Source: Blautia wexlerae (lineage in GTDB: Bacteria; Bacillota; Clostridia; Lachnospirales; Lachnospiraceae). From it: a DNA stretch of 64,000 nt. Location: positions 1 to 64,000 of the forward strand of contig NZ_JAAIMY010000014.1 in NCBI RefSeq assembly GCF_013300825.1. Direction: 5' to 3'. Of the stretch, positions 8,565-17,591 are shown piece after piece. The notes under the pieces are model-generated. The model saw nothing but the letters and a program-made list of their open reading frames with translations, did not search any database and was not told where the DNA came from. Position numbers and translations under genes: made by a program. The first letter of the stretch is position 1, and each line of letters starts with the position of its first letter.

Positions 8565-9074
8565 TTACTTTTCCTCCTGACTTATCTGTGCTCTTATCAT
8601 CTGTCGTGCACGATGGCAGGTTACTCTTGCCCACCCTGCACTTTTCTGATAGCATTTTCCGATCTGCTCAAAGGAGAGCTCACCGTATATCCGCAGGTGA
8701 AATACTTCCCTGTAGGGTTCCGGTATCAGTTCTGCATAGCGTTTGAGATTCCGAACTGTCTCATCCTGCACGATCTGATCCAGTACGGCCGGGGATGTAT
8801 CCCGCATGGAATCCTGCATTATTTCTGAAAATTCTTCACCCACATAGATTTTATTTCGTCTGCAATAGCGGAAATATGTATTCTTCGCAATTACAAATAG
8901 CCATGCGCGGATATCCTTCCTGCCGTCAAATTTCTCAATATTATTCATTGCCTTCAGGAATGTTTCCTGGGTAATTTCCTCTGCCAGACTTTCATTTTCG
9001 GAAAGTGCCCGGATATAGAGAAAGACATCATGGAAATACTTACGGTAGATTGTTTCGATTTCTGATTTCTCCAT
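8565..9074 (-). CDS. ECF sigma factor
   Basis: The 169-residue protein has sigma-70 region 2 (YRKYFHDVFLYIRALSENESLAEEITQETFLKA, then DIRAWLFVIAKNTY) and region 4 (IPEPYREVFHLRIYGELSFEQIGKCYQKSAGWARVTCHRARQMI). No region 1 or 3 is present, as expected for extracytoplasmic-function sigmas. It lies between a lipoprotein gene (20 bases upstream) and its anti-sigma (1 base downstream). The region before the lipoprotein (around 9445-9475, minus strand) contains AACGTTT followed by GTCTGTG, which resembles an ECF -35/-10 pair and suggests self-regulation. That promoter reading is inference. Confidence 0.87.
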   Translation of the reverse strand: MEKSEIETIYRKYFHDVFLYIRALSENESLAEEITQETFLKAMNNIEKFDGRKDIRAWLFVIAKNTYFRYCRRNKIYVGEEFSEIMQDSMRDTSPAVLDQIVQDETVRNLKRYAELIPEPYREVFHLRIYGELSFEQIGKCYQKSAGWARVTCHRARQMIRAQISQEEK

Positions 9075-9094
9075 TCCTGCTCCTTGTATTTTTA

Positions 9095-9391
9095 TTATCC
9101 TACTGCATCTTTCGGGATTTTCAATGGTCCGGTCTGGCCGATCGTGGTGCCATCCTTATCCAGAATATAACCATCTTTATCCTGATATGACCCTGCCGGC
9201 GGTGTCCACATAGATCCATCTGACGACCTGATCTGTCTTCTTCCATTGAATGTCTGAACACGGTTCTGATTTTGTTGCATCTGCATTGAATATGCACGGC
9301 TGCTCACCTGAGTATCACTGTCTGTATCAGATGCACAACCTGATAAACCAACCATAACTGTCAGAATGAATATTCCTAAATATCGTTTCAT
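9095..9391 (-). CDS. Small lipoprotein, first gene of the ECF sigma operon
   Basis: The 98-residue protein starts with a lipoprotein signal (MKRYLGIFILTVMVGLSGC, lipobox LSGC with Cys19), followed by a Ser/Asp-rich linker and a short C-terminal region with DGSMWTPPAGSYQDKDGYILDKDG. The last part looks like a strand-turn repeat (DKDGYILDKDG). It would be anchored outside the membrane. Its place directly before the sigma and anti-sigma genes suggests it is part of the regulon or the sensed stress pathway. I do not recognise a family. Confidence 0.72.
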   Translation of the reverse strand: MKRYLGIFILTVMVGLSGCASDTDSDTQVSSRAYSMQMQQNQNRVQTFNGRRQIRSSDGSMWTPPAGSYQDKDGYILDKDGTTIGQTGPLKIPKDAVG

Positions 9392-9519
9392 GATAATCCT
9401 CCTGTCTGCTGTATCATTATTTTATCTGATGTCTTTCTATATAATTAAGTCACAGACAGAAGAAACGTTACAGGAAAATTTATATTTTGATATTTTAACC
9501 GAAGCAAGTAAGTTTCTTC

Positions 9520-10689
9520 TTACACTACCTGTTTGACTTTATAATGCAATATTCCTTTGGTCAGAGACACTGCCAACACACCCACAGCTATTACAGCTAC
9601 AACGTACCAGATACTGTATATATCATTCAGATTCACCTGCATAATGAGAAACATCGGCATCGAGTCCACCAAAATCCATACAAATCCACCAAAAAAAATC
9701 CGTACAAGCAATGGAATTGCCCAACATATTGCAGTTGCAACTACAGCTCCAAACATACTGTCCTGATATGCTGAAGTGCACAATGTAATGGCATTTAATG
9801 ATAAAAATGCCAACATCCCCAATATCAAAAGCACTGACAAATAACTGAAAAATGGAACTTTATCCACTGTCTTCCACATACTTCCCGAAATGACTACTCC
9901 TGTCAGATTGTATCCTCCCTTTAAGTCATACACGATTTTGCATAATCCCCATGCACTTCCTGTAATTCCTGCATATAACAGAACTGTTATCGTAAAAGAA
10001 GCCAGAACTTTGGCTGAAGTATCCTTCCTTTTCCCCTCCACTGTTGTAAAGATTAATGGTAACATCTTTGTCTGACTTTCCTCTGCAAAAATACCTGAAA
10101 TCACACAGATGATCATAATACTTCCCAAAATCAGTCCAAACTGTAGCAGTTCTCCGAAAACTTTCCAGCCTGTGGTATATTCCAGTGTTGGTTTGAGCTT
10201 CCACATTGACAATATCTCATTTTTCATCTGTTTCTTATCGTTTTTTTCTGATTTGCTGTCTATATTTTCATTGTATTCTTTATAGGCTTTCCATAAATCA
10301 GTGTCCTTAAGCCTATATCGCTCTGTAGGTTTTACTCCATTCTCCCAGCTTCCATTTGTAAAAAATCTTGTTACAAAATCATTCAGATAATTACCGTTCT
10401 TCCAGCCAGGCATATTTTCATTTAATTCCGAAGGAAGTCCATATTTATCTACAATCTGATTGATTTTTTCATCTGTGACAGTACCCGCATACTCTTCTGT
10501 AATTTTTTTATTCATCTGTACTGCTTCATATCCTGAATAGCTCCAACCATCTATTACACATCTCTCATCTCCCACTTCCGCAAACCAGAAATACACAAAC
10601 ATCAGTCCCAAGATTGCTAATATTCCTATCCAGAAAATCTTCCTGTGAAAAATTTTATAAAGTTCCATCTTATACAACTGCATTCTCAT
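9520..10689 (-). CDS. ABC-2 type exporter permease
   Basis: The 389-residue protein has one membrane helix near residues 18-35 (IFWIGILAILGLMFVYFWF), an extracellular region of about 130 residues, then five or more helices from residue 175 to the end. This is the usual layout of ABC-2 permeases that partner a single ATPase for lantibiotic/drug export or immunity. The ATG at 10689 overlaps the last 20 bases of the ATPase gene and has an AGGAG site within it. It closes the sigma-membrane protein-ATPase-permease operon. Substrate is unknown; bacitracin- or lantibiotic-type export is possible. Confidence 0.8.
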   Translation of the reverse strand: MRMQLYKMELYKIFHRKIFWIGILAILGLMFVYFWFAEVGDERCVIDGWSYSGYEAVQMNKKITEEYAGTVTDEKINQIVDKYGLPSELNENMPGWKNGNYLNDFVTRFFTNGSWENGVKPTERYRLKDTDLWKAYKEYNENIDSKSEKNDKKQMKNEILSMWKLKPTLEYTTGWKVFGELLQFGLILGSIMIICVISGIFAEESQTKMLPLIFTTVEGKRKDTSAKVLASFTITVLLYAGITGSAWGLCKIVYDLKGGYNLTGVVISGSMWKTVDKVPFFSYLSVLLILGMLAFLSLNAITLCTSAYQDSMFGAVVATAICWAIPLLVRIFFGGFVWILVDSMPMFLIMQVNLNDIYSIWYVVAVIAVGVLAVSLTKGILHYKVKQVV

Positions 10690-11581
10690 CTCTTCTGCTC
10701 CTTATTCTGTTAATATCCTGTGTTTGATAAAGATATGCATCCTCCAGTGTTTCCTCTGCAAGTTCAGCAGCGGGAAATGGGCATTTTTCTGAAATAATCC
10801 TCAGTTCTGCCTGATTTTCCTCACTGCCGTTTCTCAGGTTACTTACCATATACTGGTTACAAAGTTTTTGTGCCACATCAGTCGAAACATTACATTTCCA
10901 GACATATCCCTTTACACTTGCAGTAATCCCCTGTTCTGTTCCACTACAGATCAGTTCGCCATCCTTCATAATTAAAATCTGATCAGCAATGTATTCAATA
11001 TCGGATACAATATGTGTCGAAAGTAATACTGTTTTTTCTTTTCCCAATGAACTGATAATATTTCTAAATTTTACCCTTTCTTTCGGATCCAATCCTGCAG
11101 TCGGTTCATCCAGAACCAGAATTTCCGGATTATTGAGCAACGCCTGGGCTATTCCTACTCTCCGAAGCATTCCCCCTGAAAAAGTTCTAAGCTTTTTCTT
11201 TTTATCCTTCTGAAGTTCTACCAGTTCCAGCAGTTCCTGAATCTTCTGCTCGGAACACTCCGCTGACATAGCTTTCAATGCAGCTATGTATCTCAAGAAT
11301 CTTTCTGCTGTAAAATTGTCATAATAACCCAGTTCCTGTGGCAGATATCCCAAAAGCCTGCGATATTCTGCTCCCATCTGAGCAATTTCCATTCCGTCAT
11401 AATAAATATTTCCTGTGGTTGGCTGCAAAACTCCACAGATCAGACGCATCAGAGTTGTTTTTCCCGCCCCGTTTTCTCCAAGCAGACCATAAACTCCATG
11501 TTTAAATGTATAACTTACCTGTTTCACCGCTGTTTTGTCTTTATATTTTTTCTGAACCTCGTATAACTTTAATTCATGCAT
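10670..11581 (-). CDS. ABC transporter ATPase
   Basis: The 303-residue protein has Walker A GENGAGKTT, the signature SGGMLRRVGIAQAL, Walker B ILVLDEPTAGLDP and an H-loop STHIVSD, then a C-terminal accessory region of about 80 residues. This arrangement matches exporters of the CcmA/BcrA class. I chose the ATG at 11581 (MHELKLYEV) because GAGGAGG lies 8-14 bases upstream and it follows the previous stop by one base. With the permease it should form an exporter driven by the upstream sigma factor. Confidence 0.88.
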   Translation of the reverse strand: MHELKLYEVQKKYKDKTAVKQVSYTFKHGVYGLLGENGAGKTTLMRLICGVLQPTTGNIYYDGMEIAQMGAEYRRLLGYLPQELGYYDNFTAERFLRYIAALKAMSAECSEQKIQELLELVELQKDKKKKLRTFSGGMLRRVGIAQALLNNPEILVLDEPTAGLDPKERVKFRNIISSLGKEKTVLLSTHIVSDIEYIADQILIMKDGELICSGTEQGITASVKGYVWKCNVSTDVAQKLCNQYMVSNLRNGSEENQAELRIISEKCPFPAAELAEETLEDAYLYQTQDINRIRSRRDENAVV

Positions 11582-11582
11582 A

Positions 11583-12365
11583 TTATGCCTCCTCAAACAC
11601 CATTTCTCCTGCCGAGAACAATCTTTTCACCTGCACAAATGTTAATCCTCCTGCCACTGCACACACACCTGCCCATATACTGATTGAAGCAGAAAATAAT
11701 GCGCCGGAAATGTTTGATACCACTATACAGACACCTGAACAGATAAGAATTCCTGCTGCCATTGCCACCGATGCTTTTTCTCCTGTCTTAAAAAGTAAAA
11801 TCCCGAAATCTAATGAACCTGATACGAGATATGCTGTCAAAATATATATCACTGTCTGCAGATTTGATACTTCCCATGTATTTCCTGAATATAATGCCAA
11901 TAACATAATAACTATAAAATTAACGCTTCCGATAACCATCAGCCCTGCTGCCGCACACATTCTGGTATCAAAATAACAGGTTGCTCCCAACTCTGCCATT
12001 TTTCCAAAATATAACTTGTTAATCCCCCAGACAGAAAGCGTGCTCAGACAACCAGAAATTATCATACTTACCATGATCGCATCATTTTTCCCTGTTCCTG
12101 CATACTGCAAAAATACCATCAGCGCAAAACCTGCAAAAACTACCATAATATACACAATTACATATGTTTTATCTATAAGCCTGAATTGCTGCCACAAAAT
12201 ATCCCTCAATGAAATCTCTGTTCTTTTTCTCTGCTTTTTATTTTCATTTTTGTCGATCTCATTTTGAAGATATTCATACATTTTTAATATCCGCTTCTGT
12301 TCCGGACAAACCTGTATTTCCGCTTTTTGAAAAAGCCGTCTGATATCTTTATCCTGCATTCTCAT
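11583..12365 (-). CDS. Six-helix membrane protein coupled to an ECF sigma gene
   Basis: The 260-residue protein has a soluble N-terminal region of about 75 residues with basic patch KKQRKRTEISLRDILWQQFRLIDK, then six membrane helices. It has no zinc-finger Cys/His set. Its ATG overlaps the stop codon of the frame-restored sigma gene as ATGA, so it was translated together with sigma. That position is where an anti-sigma factor normally sits, so I infer it is a non-zinc anti-sigma or a sensor for the exporter. No family is recognised with confidence. Confidence 0.65.
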   Translation of the reverse strand: MRMQDKDIRRLFQKAEIQVCPEQKRILKMYEYLQNEIDKNENKKQRKRTEISLRDILWQQFRLIDKTYVIVYIMVVFAGFALMVFLQYAGTGKNDAIMVSMIISGCLSTLSVWGINKLYFGKMAELGATCYFDTRMCAAAGLMVIGSVNFIVIMLLALYSGNTWEVSNLQTVIYILTAYLVSGSLDFGILLFKTGEKASVAMAAGILICSGVCIVVSNISGALFSASISIWAGVCAVAGGLTFVQVKRLFSAGEMVFEEA

Positions 12366-12942
12366 TGATCTCCTTCCTTTATCATATTTTTCATCTGCTG
12401 AATTCCAATACGATATCTCGACTTTGCAGTAGAGAGACTACAATTATCATCTTTGCAATATCTTTAAATTTCAATTCCTCATATGCACGCAAAATGATTA
12501 CCTCCCTTACCTCCTGGGAAAGTCTGTTCAGTAGTCCTTTCAGATAAAGATAATCTTCCATTTCTTTCATTTTATCTGTTCCGCAAATATCCGGATATTG
12601 ATGGATATTTTGCGTATTTGCACTTATTTTCAGGCTTCCGTTTTCATTCTCAGCTTCATAACTGCGGAGATTTTTTCCTGCCTCTTTTTTTCTCTGCTGA
12701 TAATCAAAGCAGCAGTTTCTGGCAATAGTAAGAAGATATCCTTTCAGATTGTTTCTTTGATAAGATGTCCCATATTTCATAAACTTCAGGAAAGTTTCCT
12801 GCGTAATATCATAGGAATCTTCTTCGTTCTGTATCATGTAAAGACAGAAACGGAAAATGTCCGCATAATATTGTTTTATAATATCAGATAATGCCTCTTT
12901 ATCTCCGTCCCGTACTTTCTTCAGCAGCTTTCTGTCACTCAT
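12362..12942 (-). pseudogene. ECF sigma factor with a one-base frameshift in region 4
   Basis: The frame from 12942 encodes ECF region 2 (YYADIFRFCLYMIQNEEDSYDITQETFLKF, GYLLTIARNCCFDYQQR) and the start of region 4 (EVREVIILRAYEELKFKDIAKM). It then leaves the expected sequence and stops at 12391. Reading one base later from about 12445 gives CSLSTAKSRYRIGIQQMKNM, the normal end of a region 4 helix-turn-helix, with a stop at 12362-12364 that overlaps the next ATG. The current product (183 residues) lacks the recognition helix. One missing A near 12442-12446 would restore it. A sequencing error is possible. Confidence 0.8.
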
Positions 12943-13085
12943 TATATATTCTCCTGTTGTAAAACGTCTTACATATTATATAACCATAAATGATGTAAAA
13001 AAGTTCACAAAACTTATTACGTTTATAAAATTTCTCATGGAAAAACTGCATTGAAAGAGTTCTTCTGCTTTATATTGCATAATTA

Positions 13086-13328
13086 CATGTTTCTGATAAA
13101 TTACCCGATATGGGTATAGAAGTTATAGATGTGCATAATCGAATACAAAAAGATTCCGAGCATACATTAGAAAAACAGGGAGATAAATTTCTTATCTCCC
13201 CAAAACTGACGATTCGTATTTTAAGCTACGATCCACTTTTCCTCACTCATGTAACTCATATGATGTTCCAAGCACCTGATCCAAAACAGCAAGTACGGGT
13301 TTATTATTTAATGGTTACTGAGCAATGA
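13086..13328 (+). pseudogene. Unassigned open fragment between sigma operon and kinase gene
   Basis: An open stretch after a TAA encodes about 80 residues (HVSDKLPDMGIEVIDVHNRIQKD ... SYDPLFLTHVTHMMFQAPDP) with coding-like composition. It has no good ribosome site at the only ATG (13110), and its end overlaps the converging kinase gene by 21 bases. It could be the tail of a lost gene. I cannot name a family. The hairpin at 13178-13200 lies inside it. The rest of 12943-13307 shows nothing else. Confidence 0.22.
13171..13200 (-). terminator. Terminator of the kinase operon
   Basis: GGGAGATAA and TTATCTCCC form a perfect 9-base stem with a 5-base loop (13178-13200). On the minus strand it is followed by TGTTTTT. 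It lies about 110 bases after the kinase stop. Confidence 0.7.
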
Positions 13329-15584
13329 CCTGCGTTTCGGTACCCCCCCGCCGCCGGATTTTATGCTTCTTATTGTCTTTTCCAGCGTCTTCATATCAAC
13401 CGGTTTTGAAATATGGGCATTCATACCAGCTGTCAGAGAATGCTGAATATCCTCTGAGAATGCATTGGCAGTCATGGCAATAATCGGAATTGTCTTTGCC
13501 AGCTCATGGGAGCTTCTGCGGATTGCCTTCGTTGCCTCATAGCCGTTCATGACAGGCATCTGCACATCCATCAGGATCATATCATAGTCACCCGGGACAG
13601 ACTGTTCAAATGTCTCCAGGACCCTTTTACCATTTTCACAGATCGTACACTCCGCGCCCTCAATCTTTAACAGTTCTGTCAGAATCTCCGCATTCAGCTC
13701 ATTGTCCTCTGCACATAGGAATCTCATTCCTTTCAGGATATTGCCATCCTGCTCTTCTGTTTCTGTCTGCGAAGCCGGAGAAACAGATCTTTCTTCTGCG
13801 ATTTTCAGATCCATAAAAACTTCAAAACAGCTGCCCTGTCCCGGTTCACTTTCTACATCAATGGTTCCGCCCATCAAGTCAACCAGATTTTTGGTGATTG
13901 CCATTCCAAGACCGGTTCCCTGTATCTTATTTGTCAGGGAATTTTCTGCACGGGTAAAGGCATCAAAAATCCTGTCCTTGAAATCTGCCGACATTCCCAT
14001 ACCATTATCGCAGACTAAAAAACGATACTTTGCATAAACAGATGAATTTGATTCACATTCCTCTGCCAGAAGCTGAATTTCTCCGCCTTCCTGTGTATAT
14101 TTTATTGCATTAGACAGCAGATTGCTGAAAATCTGCATCAGATGAACCTGATCCCCATTCACCCACTCATGCCGGATGTTTTCTTTTGTAATTGTAAGAG
14201 TCTGCTTCTTTTCATATATCTGAGAACGAAATATAGTATCAAGCTCCTGTATAAAATCCGAAATAGAAAAATCAGAATACTTGAAAACAGTTTTTCCTGC
14301 TTCAATCTTACTCATATCCAGAACTTCATTAATGATCCCTAACAGATGCTGTGAGGAAGTATCAATTTTATCCGCATACTCTATTACCTTGCCTTTATCA
14401 CCGGCATCATGTCTGATCAGGGACGTAATACCAATGATTGCATTCATAGGAGTACGTATATCGTGAGACATATTGGCAAGAAAACTGCTCTTGGATCTGT
14501 TCGCTTCCTGTGCCACCTGAAAAGCATCCTCTGCCGCCTGTTTAGCCTGACGCAGTTTTGTATTCACTGTTTCCAGCTTGGCATTATTTTCCCGTTCCAA
14601 ACGGATTGCTTCCTGCTGATTTCTGTACATAACAAAGAAAATCCCCATCATAACACAGGCAGCTACGATAACCGTAAAGATAACGATAAATACCATAATA
14701 AAATTGACAAGTTTTAATGTATTCGTAGCAACATACTCCGCCGGAACCAGAAAGATAAGTGTCCATTCGGCATTTTCCATTCTTTTTAATCCGTAAAAAT
14801 ATTCTGTTCCGTCCAGAACTGCATTAGAATAACTGCAGCCTTTTTCTTCCAGTTCCGCCTTTGTTTTCTCAAAGGAAGAATTGTGAAGATACTTCATATT
14901 CTGTAAAACAGAAAATACATTATGGCCCTTGATCAGTTCCACCTGATTGCTGTTGAACAGTTTAGATCCATTATCATCCAGTACATACACACTGTTGTTT
15001 CCGTTATAAGCTTCGCAGTTAAAATATGGATTCAACTGTTCCATGTCCTGGGCAATTCCAAAATAGAGAATTGAAGTTTTCTTTTCTCCGTTTTGAAGAT
15101 GTATGGGCTCCGGCAGACGATTCAGAAATACCATCTCTGACTGATTATCCGTCATGGAATCAAAAACAAAACTGATCTTTTCAGGACTTTCTTCAAAATA
15201 GTCCAGATCCCGGAAAAGTCCTCTTTTTCCGGATTCTGTATAATATCCACCTTCTGAATCCACTGCCATCAACGTGATCTTATGATCTGCATATGCTGAT
15301 AATTCATATTTCTTTTTCATATGTCTGCAGAGTTCATCTGTAGTCTGTACGTTTGCATCTCTCAGATAATTACATTCTTCCGTTACCCGGTCCCAGTTTG
15401 AATCAATCACATCCTCCAGATTTTGAAACATCTGACGGGTAATCTCTTCCATCTGGTTTAATCGTTCTTCATAGATAATATCCTGGATATAACTATGATA
15501 CAGGAAAAAGAATGCAAGAAACATCGCTATACCAGTCATACAACAACCCAATATTAAGTTCCGGTAATTCTTTGCCTTATGCAT
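13308..15584 (-). CDS. Hybrid sensor histidine kinase with extracellular sensor and receiver
   Basis: The 758-residue protein has a membrane helix at about 10-30, an extracellular domain of about 270 residues with the Cache-like layout, a second helix near 300-325, a coiled linker and a HisKA phosphoacceptor motif (FLANMSHDIRTPMNAIIG). It then has an HATPase domain (N box SNLLSNAIKYT, G boxes DNGMGM and GTGLGMAI) and a receiver domain with DMILMDVQMPVMNG. No output domain is attached. The start at 15584 has GGAGGGGAAGG just before it. It follows the solute-binding fusion gene by 13 bases. A run of seven G near the 3' end may vary in length and change only the last dozen residues. Confidence 0.88.
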   Translation of the reverse strand: MHKAKNYRNLILGCCMTGIAMFLAFFFLYHSYIQDIIYEERLNQMEEITRQMFQNLEDVIDSNWDRVTEECNYLRDANVQTTDELCRHMKKKYELSAYADHKITLMAVDSEGGYYTESGKRGLFRDLDYFEESPEKISFVFDSMTDNQSEMVFLNRLPEPIHLQNGEKKTSILYFGIAQDMEQLNPYFNCEAYNGNNSVYVLDDNGSKLFNSNQVELIKGHNVFSVLQNMKYLHNSSFEKTKAELEEKGCSYSNAVLDGTEYFYGLKRMENAEWTLIFLVPAEYVATNTLKLVNFIMVFIVIFTVIVAACVMMGIFFVMYRNQQEAIRLERENNAKLETVNTKLRQAKQAAEDAFQVAQEANRSKSSFLANMSHDIRTPMNAIIGITSLIRHDAGDKGKVIEYADKIDTSSQHLLGIINEVLDMSKIEAGKTVFKYSDFSISDFIQELDTIFRSQIYEKKQTLTITKENIRHEWVNGDQVHLMQIFSNLLSNAIKYTQEGGEIQLLAEECESNSSVYAKYRFLVCDNGMGMSADFKDRIFDAFTRAENSLTNKIQGTGLGMAITKNLVDLMGGTIDVESEPGQGSCFEVFMDLKIAEERSVSPASQTETEEQDGNILKGMRFLCAEDNELNAEILTELLKIEGAECTICENGKRVLETFEQSVPGDYDMILMDVQMPVMNGYEATKAIRRSSHELAKTIPIIAMTANAFSEDIQHSLTAGMNAHISKPVDMKTLEKTIRSIKSGGGGVPKRRSLLSNH

Positions 15585-15597
15585 CCTTCCCCTCCGC

Positions 15598-17376
15598 TTA
15601 TTTCCATTCAGCGTCTGCTTCACTTAAAGTCTTAAATTGCCCAAAAAACTCTTTTGCCGCATCCATACCTACAATACCACTATCTGTCACTTCCGTTTCC
15701 GATGCCAGTTTTTCACTGATTCCGGAAATTGCAACCTGATAAGTCTTTCCATCCTCCAGTTCCATATCTTCAGGATTTACCAACATATATGGATAATTCT
15801 TGCCTGTACCAACTGCATCATAACCTTCTTCATACAATGCCTGAATCTGTTTTCCTGTCAGCCTGATTGTTTTAATCGTCTGTGACCAGCCAGTCGGAAG
15901 AATGATACATACATCATAGTCTGTAATATTCTTTGCATACAGTTTTCCGCTCACACCATCATTGTTCTGGTTCGTACCATTTCCACTGATCCATGTTCCA
16001 AGGGATATAAGAGCAACGTCACTTCCGGTTGCCTCGGCAAAGCATCTGCCCACCAGCTTTGCACAGCTTTCCTGTGAAATTTCCTCTGTAGCTGTTGTGA
16101 TCACTTCCGGCTGATTATTTACCACGCTGTCCTGATCTTCATCCAGCTGATCTGCCACATCCTTTATTGATGCCTTATCCTGCATGAATTCCTGCATTTT
16201 TGTTCCGGTATTTACAATCGTATTTTCCCATCCGGAATAAATAAACGGTGTCGTATTCCCTGCATTGATAAAATCCGAAATATCTGCATAGAAGGTGTCA
16301 TCTGCCTTTGCATCTTTGAAAGGAAGCAGTCCTGCTTTTAATGTACTGTCCGGATACAGGGCACTGGTTCCTTCTACCGTAGACAGCACCTTCATGACTT
16401 TTAATGCATCTTCAAGTTTCTCAGGATCATTCTCCAGCTTTTTATTCAATCCATAAAAACGGTTTACATTTAAAATAAATATATTCTTGCTTCCATCTTC
16501 AGACAGGTATGGCATCAGACCAAATTTGTCCGTTGTATCTTCTGATTCCATAATGCCATTCTGTGGTCCCAATAGAAACAGTGAATTTCCCTTTATAAAA
16601 GCTTCTCTTGTTTTACTATCATCTACCGGATCACTGTTGCTGCAGTCAAGCATACCGAGATTTTTCCATTTCTGGATATATTCCATGCTGTCCATCATGC
16701 CTTCCGTGTCACTGACATTTGCCTTTCCTGACAGGTAATCTTTCTGCCACTGCTTTCCAGACATAGTACCAAGGAATCCCGCATCCGCAATATTACATAT
16801 ATACTGGAAGGCTGAACCAGGATACTGAATCTGTGCCATACATAACGTAACTCCTGCTTCTTTTGCCTTGTCTGCAAGTTCTTCAAGCTCTGTAAAAGAT
16901 GTTGGCAGCTTCCAGCCATGCTTCTCAAGCAGTGTTTTATTATAGGTGATTCCATAACAGTTGTACAAAGATGGAAGCATATAAAGTGCACCCTCATCGG
17001 ATACATCTTTCAGACGTGATTCCACATAATTATCTGTAAAATCGTATCCTGAGAGATCAATCATCTTATCACTGACATCCACCACATCTGGCTTATAAAA
17101 AGTCTGTGTGCAGATGTCCGGAAGATCATCTGCCTCTAACATGTTCTGCAGACAGGTTGTTGTATTTGCTCCGCTGTACGGGACTACTTCAAGCTCAATC
17201 TCTGGATATGTTTTATGCACTTCTTCTATAAAATTGTCCACTTCCAGATAAGGAGCCATAAAAGTAATTGCTTCGTGCTTCTTTGGTGTTTCATCTGTTT
17301 TCCCACACCCTATAAGTCCTGTTGCCGCTATACATGCCAAAATAAGACATGCACTTTGTACTTTTTTGATTTTCAT
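15598..17376 (-). CDS. Lipoprotein: sugar-type solute-binding domain fused to 5'-nucleotidase C-terminal-like domain
   Basis: The 592-residue protein has a lipoprotein signal (lipobox LIGC, Cys24). A family-1 extracellular solute-binding fold follows to about residue 420 (ITFMAPYLEVDNFIEEVHKTYPEIELEVVPY ... LYNCYGITYNKTLLEKHGW). The last 150 residues read as a 5'-nucleotidase C-terminal domain: SDVALISLGTWISGNGT, TDYDVCIILPTGWSQTIKTIRLTGKQIQALYEEG, YPYMLV, DGKTYQVAISG. No metallophosphatase domain and no transporter permease or ATPase are present. It is followed directly by a hybrid histidine kinase and preceded by a c-di-GMP riboswitch, so it probably serves as a ligand-binding partner of the kinase rather than an importer. 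Confidence 0.78.
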   Translation of the reverse strand: MKIKKVQSACLILACIAATGLIGCGKTDETPKKHEAITFMAPYLEVDNFIEEVHKTYPEIELEVVPYSGANTTTCLQNMLEADDLPDICTQTFYKPDVVDVSDKMIDLSGYDFTDNYVESRLKDVSDEGALYMLPSLYNCYGITYNKTLLEKHGWKLPTSFTELEELADKAKEAGVTLCMAQIQYPGSAFQYICNIADAGFLGTMSGKQWQKDYLSGKANVSDTEGMMDSMEYIQKWKNLGMLDCSNSDPVDDSKTREAFIKGNSLFLLGPQNGIMESEDTTDKFGLMPYLSEDGSKNIFILNVNRFYGLNKKLENDPEKLEDALKVMKVLSTVEGTSALYPDSTLKAGLLPFKDAKADDTFYADISDFINAGNTTPFIYSGWENTIVNTGTKMQEFMQDKASIKDVADQLDEDQDSVVNNQPEVITTATEEISQESCAKLVGRCFAEATGSDVALISLGTWISGNGTNQNNDGVSGKLYAKNITDYDVCIILPTGWSQTIKTIRLTGKQIQALYEEGYDAVGTGKNYPYMLVNPEDMELEDGKTYQVAISGISEKLASETEVTDSGIVGMDAAKEFFGQFKTLSEADAEWK

Positions 17377-17479
17377 ATTTTTCTCTCTTCTCCGATAAAA
17401 TCATTATGGTTCCGTTTATGAAATAACATCCCTGCTGCAGGATTCTTCGCCTGCGAAGGGTCGCTTCAGCGACATAATT

Positions 17480-17563
17480 CCCCTCCGTCGCAGTGCGATC
17501 CTGCCCGGAGGGCTTTTTTATGTTATAGGAACATTACGGAGTAATTTCCTATAACATAAAAAA
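17480..17563. promoter_or_regulatory. Multi-hairpin leader between riboswitch and lipoprotein gene
   Basis: Two strong inverted repeats lie downstream of the riboswitch terminator on the transcribed (minus) strand: 18-base arms at 17514-17531 and 17546-17563, and CCCTCCG/CGGAGGG at 17481-17487 and 17506-17512. Smaller hairpins (GTCGCTT/AGCGAC, TTCGC/GCGAA) follow. The first lacks a U-run on the transcribed strand. These may tune read-through or protect the mRNA; the role is inference. Confidence 0.5.
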
Positions 17564-17582
17564 ATACCGTCTCACAGACAGC
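17558..17582 (-). terminator. Terminator of the c-di-GMP riboswitch
   Basis: On the minus strand CTGTCT-GTG-AGACGG forms a short stem and is followed by TA and seven U. It starts 14 bases after the last conserved base of the riboswitch aptamer, the expected position for an expression platform. Confidence 0.65.
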
Positions 17583-17591
17583 GCACATCAT

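Noticed and set aside
17514-17563. 18-base-arm palindrome as a rho-independent terminator
   Set aside because: The outer runs are T before and A after on the plus strand and the same on the minus strand, so no U-run follows the stem in either direction.
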